Assembly (NCBI GenBank): GCA_903831455.1
Contig: CAIKXV010000047.1
Coordinates: 1-64,000, forward strand
Reading direction: 5' to 3'
Length of the DNA: 64,000 bases
Source: an uncultured Pseudomonadota bacterium
Lineage (GTDB): Bacteria; Pseudomonadota; Gammaproteobacteria; Burkholderiales; CAIKXV01
Of this stretch, positions 19,821 to 31,435 are shown in pieces. The notes under the pieces were generated by a model. It did not search any database. It had not been told where the DNA came from and saw nothing but the letters and a program-made list of their open reading frames with translations. The position numbers and the translations under genes were made by a program. Position 1 is the stretch's first letter. Each line of letters starts with the position of its first letter.

Positions 19821-21214
19821 CAGGAGGCTCCGGCAACGGGCACGGCAGCCACGCCCAGGGATTCGAGCTGCGCGGCCACGCGCAGGCAGAGGTCTTCGCG
19901 CCACGGCGCGGCGATCACCTGTACGCCGAGCGGCAGCGGGCCGATGCCGTGCACCGGCACCACGGCCACCGGCCAGCCCACGAACGACACCGGCTGGGTG
20001 AACAACCCGAGGTTGGGTCTCGCCAGCATGCGCTCGCCACCGAGCGTAACCCATTCGGTGCCGATCGGCTGTGCGGGGATCGGCGTGGCCGGCGCGAGCA
20101 GCACGTCCCAGCGGCGGAACACCTCCCGCGCCTCGCGGGCCACCTGTCGACGGACCCGATGGGACTGCCAGAGCCAGTGCGCCGGCGCGAGTGCCCCGGC
20201 GAGCAGGCGCTCGACGATGAGCGGCTCGATGCCGGCGGCGTCGCGCCTCAATTCCGGCAGGTGGAGAAGCCCCCCCTCGATCCCGGTCATCACGAAAGCG
20301 GCGGCGCGCGCGCGCGCCATTCCCGGTACGTCGACCTCGGCACTCGCCCCGAGGGCGGTGGCCACCCGTTCGACGGCCAACCGGACCTCGGGCTGCTGCG
20401 GTCCGGCGAACCACCCGCCGGCGACCGCGATGCGAAGCCCCTCGGCGCCCCGGGCCAGTTCGAGGCTGGCGGGCTCGATCGGCCGCTGGGCGCAGGCGAC
20501 ATCGGAGGGGTCCGGACCCTGGATCGCATCGTAGCTCGCGGCGAGATCGGCCACGCTGCGCGCGAACGGACCGATGTGGTCCAGGCTGCCCACGAAGAGA
20601 TGCGCCCCGACCCGCGACAGGCGGCCGTATGTCGGTTTCAACCCGAAGATGCCGCACAGGGCGGCAGGCACGCGGATCGAGCCGTTCGTGTCGGTGCCCA
20701 GGGAGATCGGAACCAGGCCGGCAGCCACCGCTGCAGCGGACCCACCGGACGAGCCGCCGGCGATGCGCGCGCGATCGTGCGGATTGCGCGTCGGACCGAA
20801 ATGGGTGTTCTCGGTCGTGAATCCGTAGGCGTAGGCGTCCATGTTGAGCGCCCCTACCGGGATCGCACCTGCCGCGCGCAGCCGCACCACGGCAGTGGCA
20901 TCCCGACGGGCCGGCGGCGAGGAACGACGCGAGGCCGAACCGGCCAGCGTCACCTCGCCCGCGAGATCGAACAGGTTCTTGACTGCGAAGGGAACGCCGG
21001 CCAGCGGCCCTGGATCCTCCCCGCGTGCGACCGCCGCATCGACTGCGGCTGCCTCCCGTACGGCGCGCTCGGCGATCACCGATGTGAAGGCGTTGATGCG
21101 CCCGTCATGGGCCTCGATCCGGGCGAGCGCCGCCGCCGTCACCGCAGCGGCGCTCCACTCGCCCGAACGCACCCGGCGACCGATCTCGAGCGCTCCCGCC
21201 GCCGCGATCGTCAT
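19820..21214 (-). CDS. atzE: AtzE-family amidohydrolase (amidase signature)
   Basis: Amidase signature IAGGSSGGSAAAVAAGLVPISLGTDTNGSIRVPAALCG; KNLFDLAG Lys; context with AtzG/AtzH/AtzF. Confidence 0.88.
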   Translation of the reverse strand: MTIAAAGALEIGRRVRSGEWSAAAVTAAALARIEAHDGRINAFTSVIAERAVREAAAVDAAVARGEDPGPLAGVPFAVKNLFDLAGEVTLAGSASRRSSPPARRDATAVVRLRAAGAIPVGALNMDAYAYGFTTENTHFGPTRNPHDRARIAGGSSGGSAAAVAAGLVPISLGTDTNGSIRVPAALCGIFGLKPTYGRLSRVGAHLFVGSLDHIGPFARSVADLAASYDAIQGPDPSDVACAQRPIEPASLELARGAEGLRIAVAGGWFAGPQQPEVRLAVERVATALGASAEVDVPGMARARAAAFVMTGIEGGLLHLPELRRDAAGIEPLIVERLLAGALAPAHWLWQSHRVRRQVAREAREVFRRWDVLLAPATPIPAQPIGTEWVTLGGERMLARPNLGLFTQPVSFVGWPVAVVPVHGIGPLPLGVQVIAAPWREDLCLRVAAQLESLGVAAVPVAGAS

Positions 21215-21408
21215 GGACGAAACACCGCGGCGGACTCGTCGACCACGTCGAGTGCAGGATCCTCGAGGCTCGCGGCGAGTTCCGCCAGCCGCTGCAGATT
21301 GGCGATCACGCCCGCGCGGTGGGAGGGGTCCAGCGGCAGGTCCAGCAGCGCCGCCGTCTCGTCGATCCAGCGTCCCCACTGCTCGGAAGACCGGGGTACC
21401 GCTTTCAT
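21211..21408 (-). CDS. atzG: AtzG-like small protein (DUF4089; GatC-like partner of AtzE)
   Basis: 65-aa ORF ...LDLPLDPSHRAGVIANLQRLAELAASLEDPALD; 4-nt overlaps with both neighbours. Confidence 0.85.
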   Translation of the reverse strand: MKAVPRSSEQWGRWIDETAALLDLPLDPSHRAGVIANLQRLAELAASLEDPALDVVDESAAVFRP

Positions 21409-23252
21409 CGCCGAGCCTCCCGTTGCGCACAGTAGGCGCGCCACCCTCCGTGGTGGGAGACATCCTCGGCACCCGCGAGCGCGACCGACTCGCACAGGAA
21501 CCCCTGTACCTGGCGGCCATCGTCCAGGCTCAGCGTTCCGATGCACAGCGGGGACGGCACGCCCTGCACGAACCGTCCGTAGGCCTCCGCGGACATCGCC
21601 CACACTTCCAGTTCGATCGAGCAGCCGCCTTCGGTCACCCGAACCAGTCCGGGGCGCGGGGGAGTCGTTCCGGGCAGCGCGTACAGTCGGTAGCAGGCAG
21701 CGGTTGCCCCCGTGCGGCGCAGCGTCGCACCGAGCGAGGTGAGCTGTCCGTTGAGTGGCATGCCGGACAGGTGGGCCCCGACGACCGCGACCTCGAACGT
21801 CGGCTCCGACCGGCTGTCGGCGAGCGCATCGATGACCGGTGAGCACGCAACGGGAAGGCCGCGCGCGCCGGCGTGCCGGTTCAGCACCGGCTGCAGTTCC
21901 GCGCCGAAGGCGAGCAGCCGTTCGTCGTGGAACGCGGGTGCCATCAGCGTCACGCCGAAGGGCAGCCCGTCCTCGCGCAGCCCCGCCGGGACGGCGACGG
22001 CCGCCAGGTCGAGCAGGTTGACGAAGTTCGTGTAGCGCCCGAGCCGCGTATTCGGACCGATCGGATCGGCCTCGAGATCGGCCACCCGGTAGTGCGTCGG
22101 TGCGGTCGGCAGCAGCAGCGCGTCGAGGGCGAGCGGGCCTTGCCAGACGCGATCGGCCTGCACGCGCAGTTCCTGCATCCGGTAGGCCGCGGCGAACGTG
22201 TCCGCCGCGCTGTAGTGGCGTGCCCCCTCGGTGATCGTCCGCGTCACCGGATGCAGGGCGTCGGGGCGAGCTTCGATGAAGGCGCGAATGGCCGCGTACC
22301 GCTCCGCGACCCACGGCCCCTGGTAGAGCAGGGCTGCAGCCTCGGCGAACGGGGTGTAGTCGAACTCGACGATCTCGGCTCCCCGTTCGCGCGCCGCCTC
22401 GATCGCGCGCGCATACCCAGCGGCCGCCCGGTGGTCGCCAAAGAACTCGCGATCCTGCTCGCGCAGCACGCCGACCCTGGCCCCGCGCAAGGCACGCACC
22501 GAAGCCACCGCTCCCGCGGGGGCCGCCCGCGAGTAGGCGTCCCGGTCGTCCGCCCCGGCAATCACGGCGAGCACGTCGAGGGCATCGTCGCAGCCCGGCG
22601 CGAAGACGGCCACGCAGTCGAGGGTGCGGCAGGCCGGTACCATGCCATGCGCGCTGACGCGGCCGCGCGTGGGCTTCAATCCGACGATGTTGTTGAACGC
22701 AGCCGGCACGCGCCCCGAGCCCGCGGTATCGGTCCCCAGGGAAAAGCTGACCACGCCTGCCGCCACCACCACGGCCGATCCGGAACTCGACCCCCCGGGC
22801 ACCCGCGAGGGATCGAAGGTATTGACCGGTACGCCGTACGGCGAGCGCACGCCGACCAGCCCCGTGGCGAACTGGTCGAGGTTCGTCTTCCCGACGTAGA
22901 CCGCCCCGGCATCGATCAGCCGCTGGACGCATGCGGCCGTCTCGCGCGCAACGTAGGCGTAGGCCGGACACGCGGCCGTGGTCGGACGATCGGCGACGTC
23001 GATGTTGTCCTTGACGGCGAACGGCACCCCGTACAGGGGCATTCGCGCGCGCTCGGCGGGAGACAGCGCGTCGAGCGCGGCCGCGCGTGCGCGCAGCGCA
23101 TCGCCGGACTCGATCGAGATCCAGGCGGCGTCCGGGGCGCGCGATTCGATCGCCGCGAGCACCTGCTCGATCGTCTGTGCGATCCGGCGTTCCCCGGCAT
23201 GGTGGGCCCGCGCGAGCGCACGGGGTCCGGGTAGGGGGGCAATGTCGGGCAT
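21405..23252 (-). CDS. atzF: Allophanate hydrolase
   Basis: Amidase domain VPGGSSSGSAVVVAAGVVSFSLGTDTAGSGRVPAAFNNIVGLKPT plus C-terminal domain GAHLSGMPLNGQLTSLGA. Confidence 0.93.
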   Translation of the reverse strand: MPDIAPLPGPRALARAHHAGERRIAQTIEQVLAAIESRAPDAAWISIESGDALRARAAALDALSPAERARMPLYGVPFAVKDNIDVADRPTTAACPAYAYVARETAACVQRLIDAGAVYVGKTNLDQFATGLVGVRSPYGVPVNTFDPSRVPGGSSSGSAVVVAAGVVSFSLGTDTAGSGRVPAAFNNIVGLKPTRGRVSAHGMVPACRTLDCVAVFAPGCDDALDVLAVIAGADDRDAYSRAAPAGAVASVRALRGARVGVLREQDREFFGDHRAAAGYARAIEAARERGAEIVEFDYTPFAEAAALLYQGPWVAERYAAIRAFIEARPDALHPVTRTITEGARHYSAADTFAAAYRMQELRVQADRVWQGPLALDALLLPTAPTHYRVADLEADPIGPNTRLGRYTNFVNLLDLAAVAVPAGLREDGLPFGVTLMAPAFHDERLLAFGAELQPVLNRHAGARGLPVACSPVIDALADSRSEPTFEVAVVGAHLSGMPLNGQLTSLGATLRRTGATAACYRLYALPGTTPPRPGLVRVTEGGCSIELEVWAMSAEAYGRFVQGVPSPLCIGTLSLDDGRQVQGFLCESVALAGAEDVSHHGGWRAYCAQREARR

Positions 23253-23423
23253 GGCGGGCCGGGGGTGAAGGGTCCGGGACCAGCCTGCAAGGCGCGTGCC
23301 AATGGCCGCGACAGCCGGTGGACGCGACCGATCCTTCGACCCCACCCCACGGCGACGGCCGCCGCCGCGGGCGTGGCAAGGGCCGCTCGTGGTGCGGTCC
23401 CGCGGGCGAGGGACGCCCGATCG

Positions 23424-23434
23424 TGGTGCGACAA
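23424..23434. promoter_or_regulatory. Candidate FCD-GntR half-palindromic operator TGGTGCGACAA in the 5' region of the atzF cluster
   Basis: Exact match to the FadR-subfamily pattern TNGTNNNACNA. Confidence 0.3.
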
Positions 23435-23520
23435 CCGCCGGCCGTCTTCCGGGCGCACTTTTCCGGTGCACCAGCCCCGCGCGCGCACCAGCGCGGGGCA
23501 GCAGGGCGATCGCCGCAGGA

Positions 23521-24918
<1,398 letters not shown>

Positions 24919-24962
24919 CTGCAGCCTCCGCCTTTCCGTGTTTCCCGCGCGGGTGTTCCCGC

Positions 24963-27251
24963 TCAGGTGTTTTTCTTCTCGCCGGCATCCACCACCGCCA
25001 GCGCCGTCATGTTCACGATCCGCCGCACCGTCGAGCTGGGCGTGATGATGTGCACCGGCTTCGCCGTACCGAGCAGGATCGGACCGATCGTGATGCCGTC
25101 TCCCGCCGCCTGCTTGAGCAGGTTGAAGGAGATGTTCGCCGCGTCCAGCGACGGCATGATCAGCAGGTTGGCCTCGCCGCGCAGCCTGGAGTTGGGGAAC
25201 TGCGCGCTGCGCACCGCCTCGGACAGCGCCGCATCCCCGTGCATCTCCCCCTCCACCTCGAGCTGGGGCGCGACGCTGCGCAACCGTTCGAGCACCTCGC
25301 GCATGCGCATCGAGGTCGGGCTGTCCACGCTGCCGAAACTGGAGTGCGACAGCAGGGCGACCTTGGGCACGATGCCGAAACGCCGGACCTCCTCGGAGGC
25401 CATCACGGCGATCTCGGCCAGCTGCTCGGCGGTCGGGTCGTAGTTCACGTAGGTGTCGGCGATGAACAGCGTGCGCCCGGGCAGCAGCAGCGCGTTCATC
25501 GCCGCGTAGATGTTCGCGCCCGGACGACGCCCGATCATCGCGTCGATGTAGCGCAGGTGGCGCTGGTACGGGCCCACCGTGCCGCAGAGCAGGGTGTCCG
25601 CCTCGCCCTGGCGCACCAGGGTAGCCCCGATCAGCGTGCTGCGGCGGCGCATCTCCAGCTTGGCGTACTCCACCGACACGCCGCGCCGCTCCATCGTGCG
25701 ATGGTAGAGCTGCCAGTACTCGCGGTAGCGCGGATCGCTGTCGGTGTTCACCATCTCGTAGTCGCGCCCCTCGACCAGGCGCAACCCCAACCGTTCGACC
25801 CGGCGGCGCACGACGTCGGGCCTCCCGATCAGGATCGGACGCGCGAGCTTCTCGTCGGCCACGATCTGCACCGCGCGAAGCACCCGCTCCTCCTCGCCCT
25901 CCGCGTAGACCACGCGCCGGGGGGCCGCCTTGGCCGCGGCGAACAGCGGCTTCATCACGAAGCCGGACTGGTAGACGAACTGCTGCAGCTCCTGGGTGTA
26001 GGCGTCCCAGTCGGTGATCGGCCGGGTCGCCACCCCGCTGTCCACGGCCGCCCGGGCCACCGCAGGCGCGATCTTGAGGATGAGTCGCGGGTCGAAGGGG
26101 CGCGGGATGAGGTAATCGGGTCCGAAGGACAGGCTGGTCTCGCTGCCGTAGGCCTGGTCGACGATGTCCGACTGCTCCGCCTGTGCGAGCTCGGCGATCG
26201 CGCGCACCGCCGCGATCTTCATCTCCTCGTTGATGGTGGTCGCCCCGACGTCCAGCGCGCCGCGGAAGATGAACGGGAAGCACAGCACGTTGTTGACCTG
26301 GTTCGGGTAGTCCGACCGACCGGTGGCGATCACCGCGTCCGGGCGCGCCTCGCGCGCCTCGCCCGGGTGGATCTCGGGGTTGGGGTTCGCGAGCGCGAGG
26401 ATCAGCGGGCGCTCGGCCATGCGCTTGACCATCTCCGGCTTGAGCACCCCGCCGGCCGACAGGCCGAGGAACACGTCGGCACCCTCGATCACTTCACCCA
26501 GCGTCCGCGCCGCGGTATCGATCGCGTAGCGCTCCTTCTCCGGATCCATCAGGACCGGACGCCCACGGTAGACGACGCCCTCGATGTCGGTCACCGTGAT
26601 GTGCTCGCGCGGCATGCCCATGCTGACCAGCAGGTCGAGGCAGGCGAGCGCCGCGGCGCCCGCGCCCGACACCACCAGGCGCACGTCCTCCAGGCGCTTG
26701 CCCACGACCTTCAGGCCGTTGGTGATCGCCGCACCGACGATGATGGCGGTGCCGTGCTGGTCGTCATGGAACACCGGGATGCGCATCCGCTCGCGCAGGC
26801 GTCGCTCGACGTGGAAGCACTCCGGCGCCTTGATGTCCTCGAGGTTGATGCCACCGAAGGTGGGTTCGAGGGCGGCGATGACCTCGACGAGCTTCTGCGG
26901 GTCGCGCTCGTCGATCTCGATGTCGAACACGTCGATGCCGGCGAATTTCTTGAACAGGACCGCCTTGCCCTCCATGACGGGCTTGGCCGCCAGCGGCCCG
27001 ATCGCGCCCAGCCCGAGCACCGCCGTCCCGTTGGTGATGACCGCGACGAGGTTGCCGCGACTGGTGTAGTTGCGGGCTTGCGCGGGGTCGGCGGCGATCT
27101 CCTCGCAGGCCGCGGCCACGCCGGGCGTGTAGGCCAGCGCAAGGTCGCGCTGGTTCACCAGGCCCTTGGTCGCCGTGATGGCGATCTTCCCCGGCCGCGG
27201 CAGCCGGTGATAGTCCAGCGCAGCTTTGCGGATCTCGTTGTCAGGCGGCAT
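24963..27251 (-). CDS. maeB: NADP-dependent malic enzyme with C-terminal phosphotransacetylase-like domain
   Basis: [26 protein letters not shown]...[21 protein letters not shown] plus PTA-like domain from ~[18 protein letters not shown]. Confidence 0.96.
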   Translation of the reverse strand: MPPDNEIRKAALDYHRLPRPGKIAITATKGLVNQRDLALAYTPGVAAACEEIAADPAQARNYTSRGNLVAVITNGTAVLGLGAIGPLAAKPVMEGKAVLFKKFAGIDVFDIEIDERDPQKLVEVIAALEPTFGGINLEDIKAPECFHVERRLRERMRIPVFHDDQHGTAIIVGAAITNGLKVVGKRLEDVRLVVSGAGAAALACLDLLVSMGMPREHITVTDIEGVVYRGRPVLMDPEKERYAIDTAARTLGEVIEGADVFLGLSAGGVLKPEMVKRMAERPLILALANPNPEIHPGEAREARPDAVIATGRSDYPNQVNNVLCFPFIFRGALDVGATTINEEMKIAAVRAIAELAQAEQSDIVDQAYGSETSLSFGPDYLIPRPFDPRLILKIAPAVARAAVDSGVATRPITDWDAYTQELQQFVYQSGFVMKPLFAAAKAAPRRVVYAEGEEERVLRAVQIVADEKLARPILIGRPDVVRRRVERLGLRLVEGRDYEMVNTDSDPRYREYWQLYHRTMERRGVSVEYAKLEMRRRSTLIGATLVRQGEADTLLCGTVGPYQRHLRYIDAMIGRRPGANIYAAMNALLLPGRTLFIADTYVNYDPTAEQLAEIAVMASEEVRRFGIVPKVALLSHSSFGSVDSPTSMRMREVLERLRSVAPQLEVEGEMHGDAALSEAVRSAQFPNSRLRGEANLLIMPSLDAANISFNLLKQAAGDGITIGPILLGTAKPVHIITPSSTVRRIVNMTALAVVDAGEKKNT

Positions 27252-27319
27252 GTCGGGCACTCGCAGGGGGGATTGCGGGATTATAGCGGTCGCCCCCTCT
27301 CCCTCCTCGCGCGCACTCA

Positions 27320-28549
27320 ATGGCCATCGCCTCGGACGACGACCCGAACGCCTCCCCGCCGGCCGCGGAGGGGCTTGCGCCCTGCCCGCCCGGACTGCCA
27401 CCACGGCGCCGTGCGCTGCGCGGGTTCGCCGCGCTGGCGGCCGCCGCGGGACTGGCGCCGGGGACGGGCCATCCGCGCCCCGCGCCGGTGGCTTCGGAAC
27501 GCGCCGCGTTCAGGGTGGACACGCTCGCCGGCGGACTCGAACACCCGTGGTCGCTCGCCTTCCTGCCGGGCGGTCGGATGCTGGTCACCGAACGTCCCGG
27601 GCGCCTGCGCCTGCTCGATGCGTCGGGCCGGCTGGATCCGCGACCGATCGAGGGGCTGCCTCCGGTCGCCGCGTTCGGGCAGGGTGGCCTGCTTGACGTG
27701 CTGCCACACCCGGCGTTTGCCGACAACGGATGGATATACCTGGCGATGGTGACCGGCCCCTCGGGATCGGTCGGCACCGACCTGGTGCGCGCCCGGCTCT
27801 CGGGGCACCGGCTGGTCGACCTGCAGACCCTGTTCTCGATGCAGCCGCGATCCGGACGCGGCCTTCACTTCGGCGGGCGGCTGGCGTTCGACCGGGCGGG
27901 ATGGATCCACCTGTCCCTGGGCGACCGGGGGGACATGGGCCGGGCCCAGCGCCCCGATGACGACGCCGGAGGGGTCATCCGGCTGCACGAGGACGGCCGC
28001 ATTCCCGGCGACAACCCATTCGTCGGGCGCGCCGGCGCGCGATCGGGGCGTCTCACGCTCGGCAACCGGAATATCCAGGGGCTCGCGCTGCACCCGCGTA
28101 CCGGGCTGCTATGGATGCACGAGCACGGCCCCCAGGGCGGGGACGAAGTGAACATCGTCCGCGCCGGGCGCAACTACGGCTGGCCGATCGTCACCCGCGG
28201 GGTGAACTACGTCACCGGCACGCGCATCGGCGAGGCCGCATCCCGCCCGGACATGGAAGACCCGATCCACGTCTGGACACCGTCGATCGCGCCCTCCGGC
28301 ATGGCGTTCTGCACGGGGCCCGCGTTTCCGGGATGGAGCGGGAACCTGCTGGTCGGCGCGCTGCGAGGCGAGGCCCTGCATCGACTGGAACTCGATGGCG
28401 ACCGCGTCGTCCGCGAGGAGCGGCTGCTGCACCGGGCGGTGGGACGGATCCGCGACGTGCGCGTCGATCGCGAGGGCCTGGTCTACCTGCTCACCGACGC
28501 GGCCGACGGTCGCCTGCTCAGGCTGAGCCCGATGTCGCGCTCGTCCTGA
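27320..28549 (+). CDS. PQQ-dependent aldose sugar dehydrogenase (YliI-like), Tat-type signal
   Basis: LEHPWSLAFLPGGRMLVTERPGRLRL, GNRNIQGLALHPRTGLLWMHEHGPQGGDEVN, NYGWP; N-terminal RRRALRGFAALAAAAG. Confidence 0.93.
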   Translation: MAIASDDDPNASPPAAEGLAPCPPGLPPRRRALRGFAALAAAAGLAPGTGHPRPAPVASERAAFRVDTLAGGLEHPWSLAFLPGGRMLVTERPGRLRLLDASGRLDPRPIEGLPPVAAFGQGGLLDVLPHPAFADNGWIYLAMVTGPSGSVGTDLVRARLSGHRLVDLQTLFSMQPRSGRGLHFGGRLAFDRAGWIHLSLGDRGDMGRAQRPDDDAGGVIRLHEDGRIPGDNPFVGRAGARSGRLTLGNRNIQGLALHPRTGLLWMHEHGPQGGDEVNIVRAGRNYGWPIVTRGVNYVTGTRIGEAASRPDMEDPIHVWTPSIAPSGMAFCTGPAFPGWSGNLLVGALRGEALHRLELDGDRVVREERLLHRAVGRIRDVRVDREGLVYLLTDAADGRLLRLSPMSRSS

Positions 28550-28620
28550 CGCGCTCGTCCTGACGCGCTCGTCCCGACGCTCCTGTCCTGACGCTCCTGT
28601 CCTGACGCGCCCATCCCGCG
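28537..28620. repeat. 14-bp tandem repeat, 6 units (GCGCTCGTCCTGAC type), straddling the stop codon of the sugar dehydrogenase gene
   Basis: Units at 28537, 28551, 28565, 28579, 28593, 28607; first two identical, fourth and fifth identical, sixth degenerate. Confidence 0.92.
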
Positions 28621-28678
28621 CCCCGGATCGTCGCAGGCGATGCCGTCGGCACCGCCCCCCGCCGCCCCGGGGCGCCGA

Positions 28679-28918
28679 TCAGTTGCGTGCCAACCAGGCC
28701 GAGGGGGAGTAGGTCTGCATCGACAGCGCGTGGATTTCCTCGCGCATGCGCCCGCCGAGCGCGCGATAGACGATCTGGTGCTGCTGGACCCTGCTCTTGC
28801 CCTCGAACAGCGGGCTGACGATCACCGCCTCGAAGTGGGCTCCATCGCCCTGCACCTCGACGTGATCGCACTCCATGCCCTGCTCGATGTAGGACTTGAC
28901 CTGCTCCGGTGTCACCAT
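28679..28918 (-). CDS. BolA/IbaG-family protein
   Basis: 79 aa: CDHVEVQGDGAHFEAVIVSPLFEGKSRVQQHQIVYRALGGRMREEIHALSMQTYSP. Confidence 0.9.
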   Translation of the reverse strand: MVTPEQVKSYIEQGMECDHVEVQGDGAHFEAVIVSPLFEGKSRVQQHQIVYRALGGRMREEIHALSMQTYSPSAWLARN

Positions 28919-29078
28919 GCCCTGTTCCCCTTTCCGTTCGGGCGCCCTGTCCGCGCCCTGATGCCGCAGCCGGATCGTCCGGCTCGGCGTGAATGCGAAA
29001 GTGGTCCGCCGCCGACCCTGGCCCTCGTCTCGCGCTCCCGAGCGCAGCGTCGGGCACGCCGCCCGCGGACCCTGCGGC

Positions 29079-29645
29079 TCAGACGGCGACCACCGTCAGT
29101 TCGGGCTCGATCGTGCGCACGACGTTCTCGATCGCCGAGAGCGTACCCGCCGTCGAACTCGGACAGCTTCCACAGGCGCCCTGATAGTGCACGGTGAGTT
29201 CGGTCTCGGTGAGGTCGATGACCTCGAGGTTGCCGCCATCGTTCTGCAGGTAAGGGCGGATCTGCTCGTCGAGCAGCGCGTTGATCCGATCGAGTCGCTC
29301 GAGCGTCGTGGCGTCCATGTCGGCCCGGGCAGCCACCGCCGTGGCGACCGTCTCGCTCGACTGCGCATCGGCTGCCGCTGCCTCGCGGATCGGCACCGCC
29401 AGCGCCCGCAGCAGTTCGTCCCAGGCGGCCGTGCCGTCCTGCGTGACGGTGATCCAGTGGTCGACGTAGTACACGTTGGTCACCGGTCCCGCCTCGAAGA
29501 GCGCGCTGGCCAGTCGATCCCCGGCCGCTTCCGCAGCCGCGGCGGACTCGAACGAGCGCGCCACGCCCCAGGTGAGGGGCTCGCGCAGGATGAACTTGCG
29601 CGCGTTCGGGTTGGGGGTGTATTCGACCTCGGCGATCTTGGGCAT
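29079..29645 (-). CDS. Nfu-type Fe-S scaffold (Nfu_N plus NifU C-terminal domain)
   Basis: Nfu_N-type N-terminus EYTPNPNARKFILREPLTWG; C-terminal LQNDGGNLEVIDL...GACGSCPSSTAGTLSAIE. Confidence 0.92.
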   Translation of the reverse strand: MPKIAEVEYTPNPNARKFILREPLTWGVARSFESAAAAEAAGDRLASALFEAGPVTNVYYVDHWITVTQDGTAAWDELLRALAVPIREAAAADAQSSETVATAVAARADMDATTLERLDRINALLDEQIRPYLQNDGGNLEVIDLTETELTVHYQGACGSCPSSTAGTLSAIENVVRTIEPELTVVAV

Positions 29646-29688
29646 GGCAGCAGGGCGGTGGTGGGTCTGGCGCAGGGCGAGGAACGGC

Positions 29689-30153
29689 TCAGGCGCCCTC
29701 GCCCTCGGTGGAGGCGGAGGACTCGCGATTGAGGGCCGCGTGCAGGGTATGCCACGGCAGGATGGCGCACTTGACCCGCGAGGGCAGGTCGCGCACGCCG
29801 GCGAAGACCTTGAGGCGCCCGAGCTGGTGCGCATCGCGCTCGGTATCGAGCGTGCCGGTCACCATGCCGCGGAACTCGCCCACCATCGCCTCGGCCTCGG
29901 CCACGGGCCGGCCCTTGACCGCCCCGGTCATCATGGAGGCCGAAGCCTTGCAGATCGCGCAGCCCTCGCCTTCGAAACCGACCGCGTCGATCGTGCCCTG
30001 CTCACCGACGGCCAGCGTGAGGACGATGTGGTCGCCGCACAGGGGGTTGTGGCCTTCGGCGCGATGGCTGGGCGCAGGCAGCGCTCCCCAGTTCCGCGGC
30101 TTGCGGTTGTGGTCGAGGATGACTTCCTGGTAGAGCGCGTTGGAGACGGACAT
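29689..30153 (-). CDS. sufU: SufU-type Fe-S assembly scaffold/sulfurtransferase
   Basis: LYQEVILDHNRKPRNWG, NPLCGDHI, GEGCAICKASASMMT, RVKCAILPWHTL. Confidence 0.94.
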   Translation of the reverse strand: MSVSNALYQEVILDHNRKPRNWGALPAPSHRAEGHNPLCGDHIVLTLAVGEQGTIDAVGFEGEGCAICKASASMMTGAVKGRPVAEAEAMVGEFRGMVTGTLDTERDAHQLGRLKVFAGVRDLPSRVKCAILPWHTLHAALNRESSASTEGEGA

Positions 30154-30187
30154 CGTGGGCAGGCGGTGGCAGCGCAGCGCGCGCGGA

Positions 30188-31431
<1,244 letters not shown>

Positions 31432-31435
<4 letters not shown>

